A DNA stretch of 7,842 nucleotides from Pseudomonadota bacterium. GTDB taxonomy: Bacteria; Pseudomonadota; Gammaproteobacteria; Steroidobacterales; Steroidobacteraceae. A model generated the notes under the pieces. The model saw only the letters and a program-made list of their open reading frames with translations. It made no database searches and was not told where the DNA came from. Shown in pieces: positions 1-5,453 of this stretch. The stretch spans positions 1 to 7,842 of the forward strand of contig JAJXZV010000198.1 of assembly GCA_021779875.1 (NCBI GenBank). The letters run 5' to 3'. The number at the start of each line of letters is the position of its first letter. The first letter of the stretch is position 1. The translations under genes and the position numbers were made by a program.

Positions 1-194
1 AGGATTGCGACCCGGCGAGCGCGAGCAAGCCGGCGAATCCGTGTGCGCCGGCCAAGCAGAAGTGCGCCACCGGCAAGGCCGCCGCGCCGGCCAACCCGTG
101 CGCACCGGCCAAGCCGCGCAAACCCGCGAATCCCTGCGCGCCGGCCAAGCCGGGCAAGGCCGCGAATCCTTGCGCACCGGCTTCGTCACGTTGA
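1..194 (+). CDS. 3' end of a gene encoding a protein with a Cys-rich NPCAP repeat tail (partial)
   Basis: The reading frame is open from the left edge (first full codon at 3, GAT) to a TGA at 192-194, so about 63 C-terminal residues are visible. The tail is almost only Ala, Pro, Lys, Asn and Cys. The core NPCAP occurs four times (codons starting at 36, 93, 129 and 165), the last three exactly 12 residues apart. Six cysteines are visible. Such a tail is probably disordered; the regularly spaced cysteines could bind metal or form disulfides, but this is inference. The folded part, and hence the function, lies outside the window. That the frame is real is supported by the residue-level repeat, which is meaningful only in this frame, and by its stop overlapping the next gene's likely start (TTGA). 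The other long frame through this stretch loses the Asn-Pro-Cys pattern. Confidence 0.7.
   Translation, partial: DCDPASASKPANPCAPAKQKCATGKAAAPANPCAPAKPRKPANPCAPAKPGKAANPCAPASSR
36..182 (+). repeat. Degenerate in-frame 36-bp repeats encoding NPCAPAK-type units
   Basis: Units begin at 93, 129 and 165 (the last one partial), with a related but differently spaced copy at 36. Each unit starts with an Asn-Pro-Cys codon triplet and runs into Ala-Pro-Ala-Lys. Differences between units are largely at third codon positions in the core (AAC/AAT, CCG/CCC/CCT, GCA/GCG). This indicates that the amino-acid pattern, rather than the DNA, is being kept. Confidence 0.75.
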
Positions 195-826
195 AGAGCG
201 TACCGCGCCCGTTCCGCGGCGAATCCCGCGCGCTCGCGCAGGCGCTCGCCTACGTGCGCGCGCTCGCGCGCCGGGGACGCAATCCATTGACCGCGGTGCT
301 GGGTTCACGCCGGGCGCCGCGGCCAATGCGCCAGTACCCCGATGGCGGCATCCACTGGATCACGGGGGGATTGGGCTATTTCTATCACTCGCACGGCGCC
401 GCGCCGGCCGGGACGCCGGAGCACGGTCATTTCCACCTGTTCGCGCAGGAGCCGGGCCGCGGCGCGGCCCGAACCGAGTCCTACCGCCATCTGCTGGCCG
501 TCGGCGTCGATGCGGCCGGTGCGCCTCGGCGCCTGTTCACCACCAATCGCTGGGTGACCGCCGGCGAGTGGCGGCCGAGCGCGCGTCTGCGCGAGGATCT
601 GGGGCGCTTCGCGCGTCTCGCCGGCCGCCGCGGCGGCGGCCCGGAGCGATGGCTCGGCTTGATCCTGCGGCTGTTTCCCGCCGAGGTGCGCGAGGTGCTG
701 CGCCTGCGGGAGCGGCGCGTGCGCGAGTGGCGGGACGCCGGCACGTTGGCCCGGCGTCTGGCGGACCGGCGCATCCACGTCGTGAGCGCGGTGACCTTGC
801 CGATGCCCGCGGTGGCCGCGCCATGA
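191..826 (+). CDS. Uncharacterised His-cluster protein (DUF6969-like)
   Basis: A protein of 211 residues with no signal peptide or membrane segment, so probably cytoplasmic. An N-terminal helix (about 11-30) is followed by a core with H66, H68, H78, H80 and H82 inside 17 residues (YHSH, then EHGHFHLF), then a FTTNRWVTAGEW stretch (116-127) and an Arg-rich helical C-terminus (130-195). From memory the HGHFHLF and TTNRWVT blocks resemble the DUF6969 family, which has no known function; I could not check this. The His cluster suggests metal or heme binding (inference). Start choice: TTG at 191 overlaps the upstream stop as TTGA, suggesting coupled translation, though no clear Shine-Dalgarno precedes it. 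GTG at 254 and ATG at 326 are alternatives; the latter removes the N-terminal helix. The longer frame upstream of 191 is only a shadow of the NPCAP tail. The stop overlaps the rhodanese ATG. Confidence 0.75.
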   Translation: MKSVPRPFRGESRALAQALAYVRALARRGRNPLTAVLGSRRAPRPMRQYPDGGIHWITGGLGYFYHSHGAAPAGTPEHGHFHLFAQEPGRGAARTESYRHLLAVGVDAAGAPRRLFTTNRWVTAGEWRPSARLREDLGRFARLAGRRGGGPERWLGLILRLFPAEVREVLRLRERRVREWRDAGTLARRLADRRIHVVSAVTLPMPAVAAP

Positions 827-1758
827 GCCGGCGGGTCGCGGGAGTCCTCGGCGCCGCGGCGCTGGCGCTCGCCGGCGCCGCGGCGGCCGCGAGCGCCCTG
901 CCGGGTCCTCTGGTGACCCCCGAGTGGCTGGCGGCGCACCGCGCGGCGGTGACGGTGCTCGACGTGCGTGAGGATGCGGCGGGGTCCCCGGCCGGACTCG
1001 GGGACCGCATTCCGGGCTCGCTGCTGGTCGAGTACTCCGACCTGCGCGTCGAGCGCCTGATCGACGGCCGCAAGATTCCCTGGATGCTGCCCGACGCGCA
1101 GCACTTTCAGGCGATCATGCGCAAGGCCGGCGTGCCCGCCGGCAAGCCGATCGTGATCGTCACGCCGGCGACCGTGCCCGAGGACCTCGACACGGCCGCG
1201 CGCGTCTACTGGTCGCTAAAAGTTTACGGCGACGACGATCTGGCCATCCTCGACGGCGGCTTGGCGCGATGGCTCGCGGAGGGCCGCGCGGTCGAGACTC
1301 GAAGGTCCGCGGGCGGCGGGGTCGCGCCCGGGGATTGGGCGGCCGGTGCGCCGCGCACCGAGATCCTCGCCGACAGCGAGCAGGTGGCCGACGCCGCGAA
1401 GCGGGGCGTGCAGCTGATCGATGCACGCCCGCCGGCCTATTATTTCGGCCTGGCGAAGAAGCCGTTCATCGCCGCGGCCGGTCACATCGGCGAGGCCCGG
1501 GATTTCCCCGCGGAGCTGCATGCCCGTGCGGTCGATGGGTCACAGCGCTTCCTGACGCCCGCCCAGTATCGCGACATTCTCGAATCGATCGGGGTACGCC
1601 CCGACCAGCCGGTGATCGCCTACTGCAACACCGGGCACATGGCGGCCGGGGCCTGGTTCATCGCGAGCGAACTGCTCGGCGACCGGCACGCAGCCCTGTA
1701 CGACGGCTCGATGGCGCGCTGGGCCGCCGAGGGCCGGCCGGTGGTGGCGGCCCAGTGA
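823..1758 (+). CDS. Exported two-domain rhodanese (sulfurtransferase)
   Basis: A 311-residue protein that begins with a Sec-type signal peptide (Arg residues at 3-4, Ala-rich core to about residue 25, cleavage probably after the ASA at 24-26). Domain 1 (about 30-157) has the rhodanese markers LDVRE (46-50) and LDGGLARW (143-150) but no active-site cysteine. Domain 2 (about 178-306) has LIDARP (198-203), GHIGEARDFP (220-229) and the catalytic loop YCNTGHMA with C268, the only cysteine in the protein, then a C-terminal YDGSMARW (293-300). This matches tandem rhodaneses, where only the second domain is active. Expected role: moving sulfane sulfur from thiosulfate or a polysulfide to a thiol acceptor, here in the periplasm. 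The physiological donor and acceptor cannot be read from the sequence. The ATG at 823 overlaps the previous stop (ATGA), marks the signal peptide start and implies coupled translation; frame openness upstream of it is a high-GC artefact. Confidence 0.9.
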   Translation: MSRRVAGVLGAAALALAGAAAAASALPGPLVTPEWLAAHRAAVTVLDVREDAAGSPAGLGDRIPGSLLVEYSDLRVERLIDGRKIPWMLPDAQHFQAIMRKAGVPAGKPIVIVTPATVPEDLDTAARVYWSLKVYGDDDLAILDGGLARWLAEGRAVETRRSAGGGVAPGDWAAGAPRTEILADSEQVADAAKRGVQLIDARPPAYYFGLAKKPFIAAAGHIGEARDFPAELHARAVDGSQRFLTPAQYRDILESIGVRPDQPVIAYCNTGHMAAGAWFIASELLGDRHAALYDGSMARWAAEGRPVVAAQ

Positions 1759-1805
1759 TCCCGTTCAGCGGCGCGAACCCTCTACAGCAAAGGCACCCCC
1801 GGTGC

Positions 1806-1810
1806 AGGAG
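1806..1810 (+). promoter_or_regulatory. Ribosome binding site for the substrate-binding protein gene
   Basis: AGGAG lies 9 bases before the ATG at 1820. This favours 1820 over the in-frame GTG at 1802, which lies upstream of this site and would add six residues before the signal peptide. Confidence 0.7.
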
Positions 1811-1819
1811 ACCTCAGCA

Positions 1820-2812
1820 ATGATCGCAAGCAATCGGCGGCCACGGCCACGCGTGTCCTTCCTGGCGGCGGGCGCGGGCGCGCTTCTGGCCGCCGCGCTC
1901 GCCGCCGCGGCGGGCACTCCGCCGGCGGGCGTGTACCCGCCCTGGAGCAGCGGCCAGAACGACCCGGTGCGCGAGCGCGGCCTGGAATTCACGGTGCCGG
2001 AGATCGACAACCTGCCGGATTTCCACGGCGATCCCATGACCGCCCAGCTGGTGCTGTTCGTGGGCGGCAACTATTTCTTCGCGATGGCGCCGCTGGTCGC
2101 CGAATTCGAGCGCCAGCATCCGGAGCTCGCCGGCAAGATCTACTACGAGACCATCCCGCCGGGATTGCTGGTCGAGCAGATCAAGAAGGGCGGCACCATC
2201 ACGGTGGGCAACATGACCTGGACCGTGCAGGCCGACGTGTACGCCGCGGGCCTGCGCGCGGTCAATGCGCTGATCGACGCGGGCATCGCGGCGGGTCCGG
2301 CCGCCCCCTACGCGACCAACACCTTGACGATCATGGTCCCCAAGGGCAATCCGGCCCGCATCCGCGGGCTGAGCGACCTCGGCAAGCCCAAGGTCCGGCT
2401 GGTCATGCCCAATCCCGCCTACGAAGGCGTGGGCCGCCAAATCAAGGAGAGCCTCGCCAAGGCGGGCGGCCAGGAACTGGTCGAGACCGTGTACGAGTCG
2501 AAGGTGCAGAGCGGCGAGACGGTCATGACCCGCATTCATCACCGGCAATCCCCGTTGTTCCTGATGCTCGGCCGCGCCGACGCGGGCATCACCTGGCAGT
2601 CCGAGGCGATCTTCCAGGAATCGATCGGCAATCCGATCAGCCACGTGGCCATCCCCGACGAGCAGAATGCCACCGCGGTCTATGCCGCCGCGGTGCTGAA
2701 GTCCGCGCCGCATCGCGAGGCGGGCCGGCAGTGGGTCGACTTCCTGCAGTCGCCCGCGGCGCTGGCGATATTCGAGCGCTACGGATTCAAGCCGTACGCG
2801 CCGCGTCCGTGA
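1820..2812 (+). CDS. Exported ModA-like substrate-binding protein, orphan
   Basis: A 330-residue protein with a basic N-terminus (RRPRPR, 6-11) and a hydrophobic Ala-rich segment (13-31), read as a Sec signal peptide. The body looks like the two-lobe periplasmic binding fold of the molybdate/sulfate-binding group: LVLFVGGNYFFAMAPLVAEFE (78-98), VPKGNPARIRGLSDLGKPKVRLVMPNP (173-199), a Gly-rich GVGRQIKESLAKAG (203-216), ADAGITWQSE (253-262) and a C-terminal AGRQWVDFLQSPAALAIFERYGF (301-323). Residues 38-72, before the first lobe (Pro/Trp-rich, then FTVPEIDNLPDFHGDP), are not usual in ModA. The protein has no cysteine. No permease or ATPase gene is near, so import is not supported; capture or delivery of a sulfur oxyanion or another anion in the periplasm is possible (inference). 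The molybdate name should not be carried over. It starts 61 bases after the rhodanese gene and ends 31 before the DsrE gene. Confidence 0.85.
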   Translation: MIASNRRPRPRVSFLAAGAGALLAAALAAAAGTPPAGVYPPWSSGQNDPVRERGLEFTVPEIDNLPDFHGDPMTAQLVLFVGGNYFFAMAPLVAEFERQHPELAGKIYYETIPPGLLVEQIKKGGTITVGNMTWTVQADVYAAGLRAVNALIDAGIAAGPAAPYATNTLTIMVPKGNPARIRGLSDLGKPKVRLVMPNPAYEGVGRQIKESLAKAGGQELVETVYESKVQSGETVMTRIHHRQSPLFLMLGRADAGITWQSEAIFQESIGNPISHVAIPDEQNATAVYAAAVLKSAPHREAGRQWVDFLQSPAALAIFERYGFKPYAPRP

Positions 2813-2833
2813 TCCTCACCCCAGCCAACATCC

Positions 2834-2837
2834 GGAG
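2834..2837 (+). promoter_or_regulatory. Ribosome binding site for the DsrE-family gene
   Basis: GGAG lies 6 bases before the ATG at 2844, supporting that start and the signal peptide that follows. Confidence 0.65.
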
Positions 2838-2843
2838 TCGAAC

Positions 2844-3344
2844 ATGAAGATCAAGTCCACCGTGTCCTTGCTGTGCGCCTTGCCGGCCGCGGTCCTCGCC
2901 GTCGGGATGGCGCCGCCCGCCTTTTCCGCCGAGCAGCCGTCGGCCTACGTGAAGCCGAATTTCAAACACGCGTCCTACGGGGATCTCAGGGTGGTGGTGG
3001 CCCTGACCAGCGACGATCACGGCATCCAGGGCATGAAGCTGCGCAACATCGCCAATGCGCTCAAGGCCGTGGACGAATGGAAGGGCCACCTGACGGTCAA
3101 GGTGGTGCTGTACGCCAAGGGGCTGACGCTCCTGAAGAACCCGGAGGAAGGCGTCCAGAAGCAGCTGGATGCGCTGCGGGCCCGCGGCGTGCAGTTCGAG
3201 GTGTGCAACAATTCGCTGTCCGAGCAGGGCGTCGATTTTCACGCGCTGTACGGCGTGACCGACGCCGACATCGTGCCCTCCGGCTTCGCCGAAGTGGCGT
3301 ACCTGCAGGCGAAGCAGCGCTTCGTCGTCGACCCGGTCAATTGA
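2844..3344 (+). CDS. Exported DsrE/DsrF-family sulfur carrier protein
   Basis: A 166-residue protein. Residues 1-29 form a Sec signal peptide (MKIK, hydrophobic core, cleavage probably after AFSA). The mature part follows the small DsrE-like alpha/beta fold of the COG1416 type: DLRVVVALTSDD (47-58), a helix with GMKLRNIANALKA (63-75), VKVVLYAKGLTLL (85-97), GVQFEVCNNSLSEQGV (115-130) and a C-terminal DIVPSGFAEVAYLQAKQRFV (142-161). C121 in the CNNSL motif is the only cysteine left after signal removal and is where family members are expected to carry sulfur. Cytoplasmic DsrE works with DsrF, DsrH and TusA; this one is exported, so its partners must differ. Its neighbours, an exported rhodanese and a thiosulfate dehydrogenase, fit a periplasmic persulfide carrier (inference). 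A binding or scavenging role without sulfur transfer is the main alternative. Confidence 0.88.
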   Translation: MKIKSTVSLLCALPAAVLAVGMAPPAFSAEQPSAYVKPNFKHASYGDLRVVVALTSDDHGIQGMKLRNIANALKAVDEWKGHLTVKVVLYAKGLTLLKNPEEGVQKQLDALRARGVQFEVCNNSLSEQGVDFHALYGVTDADIVPSGFAEVAYLQAKQRFVVDPVN

Positions 3345-3367
3345 TCCATCCGTCGGCGGCCAATCGT

Positions 3368-3371
3368 GAGG
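3368..3371 (+). promoter_or_regulatory. Ribosome binding site deciding the pentaheme cytochrome start
   Basis: GAGG lies 8 bases before the ATG at 3380. The frame stays open upstream to about 2873 through the DsrE gene, but only the ATG at 3380 has this site and is followed at once by a signal peptide. Confidence 0.65.
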
Positions 3372-3379
3372 CACACTCC

Positions 3380-5413
3380 ATGAGTTCACCCGCAGCGCGT
3401 CTGCGCATCGTTGCACTGCTGGTCGCGGCGTCGATCGCCGCTCCCACGTTGGCCGCCGCCGGTTCGCCGCCGGACCCCGAACAGGTCAAGCGCGGCGAGT
3501 ATCTGGCCAAACTGGGCGACTGCGTCGCCTGCCACACGGCGCCGGGAGGTCAGCCCATGGCCGGCGGCACGGCCATGAGCACGCCGTTCGGCGTCGTGTA
3601 TTCGACCAACGTCACCCCCGATGCCGGCAGCGGCATCGGGCGGTACACCTTCGAGCAATTCGACGCGGCGGTGCGCAAGGGCGTGACCGCGGACGGCCGC
3701 AACCTCTATCCGGCGATGCCCTATCCGTCCTTCTCGAAGATCGGCGAGAAGGACATGCGGGATCTGTACGCCTACTTCATGCACGGCGTGACGCCGGTGA
3801 GCAAGGCCAACCGCGAGGCCGACATGCGCTGGCCGTTCAGCATCCGCCTCGGGCTCGTGCCCTGGAACGCCCTGTTCGCTCCCGACCAGCCGTACGCGCC
3901 CGATCCCGCCAAGTCGGCGCGATGGAATCGCGGCGCCTACCTGGTCGAGGGTCTTGGCCACTGCGGCACGTGCCACACGCCGCGCGGCCTGGCGTTCCAG
4001 GAGCGCGCCTTCGGGTCGGCCGAATCGGGCGGCGAGGACTTCCTCGGCGGCGCCACCCTGGATGGCTGGCACGCCCCGAGCCTGCGCCACCTCGCGCCCG
4101 CCGCCGAGACCGCGCAGTTTCTGAAGACCGGGCGCGGTCCGCACGCCGCGGCCTACGGACTGATGACCGAGGTGGTGCACTTCAGCACGCAGCACTACAC
4201 CGATGAGGATCTGGACGCCGTGGGGCAATACCTCGCGTCCTTGCCGCCGAATCCGGCGAGCCCGGCGCCGAGGCCCGTGGCGGCCCGCCAGGAGCCGGCC
4301 GGCCTGTACACCACGCGCGGCGGCCTCGGTTACGTGCAGTTCTGCTCGACCTGCCACCGGGCGGACGGGCAGGGTGCCGCCGATCTGCTGCCGCCGCTCG
4401 CGCAGAACTCCTCGGTGACCTCGCCGGATGCGACCTCCGTGATCCACGTGGTCTTGAGCGGCGGACGGTCGGCGCAGACGGAACGGTATCCGCGGGCCTT
4501 CGCCATGCCGAGCTTCAGCCAGCTGACCGATCGGGAGCTGGCCGAGATCCTCACCTTCATGCGCTCGAGCTGGGGCAACCAGGGCCCGGCCGTGACGGCC
4601 GAGCAGGTGGCGCAGCTGCGCGGCCAGACCGAACCCCCCGCCGCGCCGGGCGCGGCGTTCACCACGCCGCGCTTCGCCGAGATGCTCGACGCCAAGAACG
4701 CCGCGCAGCTGGTCCGGGGCATGCGCCTGATGATGGACACCAAGGCGCAGCTGCCCGAGCACGTCGGCAACGTGCTCGACTGCTCGAGCTGCCATCTGAA
4801 CGCGGGCACGATGGCCCACGCATCGCCGTACGTCGGGCTGGCCGCCATGTTCCCCTCCTACGCGCCGCGCGCCGGCCGGGTCATCGACTTCAAGGATCGG
4901 ATCAACGGGTGCATGCTGCGTTCGATGAACGGCAAGCCGCTGCCCAAGGATTCGCCGGACATCCTCGCGATGGTGGCGTACGTCGACTGGTTGAGCGTCG
5001 GCGCCAAGCCCGGCGCGACCATCCCCGGACGCGGCACCGGCAAGATCAGCGAGAGCATCGTGCCGAACGTCGAGAACGGCAAGCAGGTCTTCGAGAAGCA
5101 GTGCGCGGTGTGCCACGGGCGCGACGGCGAGGGCCTCAAGGAGGCCGACGGCCGCTACGCCTTCCCGCCGCTGTGGGGCGACGACACCTTCAACATCGGC
5201 GCGGGGATCGCGCGCACCTACAAGGCCGCGGGATTCGTGAAGAGCAACATGCCGATCGCCAATACGCTCGCGTTCCCGATGGGGCAGGGCGGCCTGACCG
5301 ATCAGGAAGCGGTCGACGTCGCGGAATACTTCACGCACATGCCGCGCGCCGACTTCGCGGGGAAGGTCAAGGACTGGCCGAACGGGGACCGGCCGAAGGA
5401 CGCGCGCTACTGA
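3380..5413 (+). CDS. tsdA: Exported pentaheme cytochrome c: triheme alcohol-dehydrogenase-type module fused to thiosulfate dehydrogenase TsdA
   Basis: A 677-residue protein with a Sec signal peptide (1-27, Ala-rich). It carries five heme c sites: C48VACH, C195GTCH, C322STCH, C468SSCH and C575AVCH. Residues about 33-400 match the triheme cytochrome subunit of membrane alcohol/gluconate-type dehydrogenases (RGEYLAKLGDCVACH, TNVTPD, YPAMPYPSFSKI, WNRGAYLVEGLGHCGTCH). Residues about 428-677 match TsdA, the diheme enzyme that interconverts thiosulfate and tetrathionate: CSSCHLNAGT, RINGCMLRSMNGKPLP and the ending DWPNGDRPKDARY. C511 in NGCMLRSMNG corresponds to the family's unusual Cys ligand of the catalytic heme. 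All 11 cysteines are accounted for (ten heme cysteines plus C511). A Pro/Ala-rich linker lies near 416-428. The triheme part probably carries electrons away from or to the TsdA site. No membrane anchor is seen. It is the last gene of the operon, 35 bases after the DsrE gene. Confidence 0.92.
   Translation: MSSPAARLRIVALLVAASIAAPTLAAAGSPPDPEQVKRGEYLAKLGDCVACHTAPGGQPMAGGTAMSTPFGVVYSTNVTPDAGSGIGRYTFEQFDAAVRKGVTADGRNLYPAMPYPSFSKIGEKDMRDLYAYFMHGVTPVSKANREADMRWPFSIRLGLVPWNALFAPDQPYAPDPAKSARWNRGAYLVEGLGHCGTCHTPRGLAFQERAFGSAESGGEDFLGGATLDGWHAPSLRHLAPAAETAQFLKTGRGPHAAAYGLMTEVVHFSTQHYTDEDLDAVGQYLASLPPNPASPAPRPVAARQEPAGLYTTRGGLGYVQFCSTCHRADGQGAADLLPPLAQNSSVTSPDATSVIHVVLSGGRSAQTERYPRAFAMPSFSQLTDRELAEILTFMRSSWGNQGPAVTAEQVAQLRGQTEPPAAPGAAFTTPRFAEMLDAKNAAQLVRGMRLMMDTKAQLPEHVGNVLDCSSCHLNAGTMAHASPYVGLAAMFPSYAPRAGRVIDFKDRINGCMLRSMNGKPLPKDSPDILAMVAYVDWLSVGAKPGATIPGRGTGKISESIVPNVENGKQVFEKQCAVCHGRDGEGLKEADGRYAFPPLWGDDTFNIGAGIARTYKAAGFVKSNMPIANTLAFPMGQGGLTDQEAVDVAEYFTHMPRADFAGKVKDWPNGDRPKDARY
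3617..3640 (+). repeat. Perfect inverted repeat inside the cytochrome gene
   Basis: Ten bases (CCCGATGCCG, 3617-3626) are perfectly complementary to CGGCATCGGG (3631-3640) across a 4-base GCAG loop. The site encodes the TPDAGSGIG region shortly after the first heme site. The messenger could form a stable hairpin here; whether it matters is unknown. Confidence 0.6.
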
Positions 5414-5423
5414 GGACCGGACC

Positions 5424-5452
5424 GCGGCGCCGCGCCAGGGGGCGGGCGCCGC
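5424..5452. terminator. GC-rich hairpin between convergent tsdA and hypE, candidate bidirectional terminator
   Basis: GCGGCGCC (5424-5431) pairs perfectly with GGCGCCGC (5445-5452). Inside it, after one unpaired G at 5432, CGCC (5433-5436) pairs with GGCG (5441-5444) around an AGGG loop, giving 12 base pairs in 29 bases. It fills most of the 40-base gap between two convergent stop codons. No T-run follows on either strand, so it is not a classic intrinsic terminator; it may stop transcription weakly or protect 3' ends. Confidence 0.5.
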
Positions 5453-5453
5453 A

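Noticed and set aside
5..190. Upstream extension of the His-cluster protein frame from an apparent start at 5
   Set aside because: It is the plus-one shadow of the NPCAP repeat tail; Arg/Gln/Gly-rich repeats there are out-of-frame readings of the Asn-Pro-Cys units.
43..822. Upstream extension of the rhodanese frame giving a 571-residue protein
   Set aside because: The first 260 residues are Arg/Pro/Ala-rich with no domain, while the ATG at 823 opens a clear signal peptide and overlaps the preceding stop.
1216..1226. Short AT-rich run with unusual codons (CTA AAA GTT TA) in the rhodanese gene
   Set aside because: Only four codons, the encoded LKVYG fits the rhodanese fold, and there is no sign of insertion or frameshift.
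1835..1864. Possible twin-arginine export signal at the binding protein N-terminus (NRRPRPRVSFL)
   Set aside because: The residues after the Arg pair do not fit the S/T-R-R-x-F-L-K pattern; an ordinary Sec signal is the simpler reading.
1814..2713. 299-residue minus-strand frame opposite the binding-protein gene
   Set aside because: Composition typical of an antisense shadow, no domain, and the plus-strand protein is well supported.
1820..2812. Naming the binding protein modA
   Set aside because: Only the fold resembles ModA; there is no modBC beside it, it has an extra N-terminal stretch, and the sulfur-gene context argues against assuming molybdate.
2873..3379. Upstream extension of the cytochrome frame giving an 846-residue protein
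   Set aside because: It runs antiphase through the DsrE gene; the signal peptide and ribosome binding site place the start at 3380.
3386..5338. 650-residue minus-strand frame opposite the cytochrome gene
   Set aside because: Shadow of a high-GC gene: Arg/His/Gly-rich, no recognisable motif, and fully overlapped by a convincing five-heme protein.
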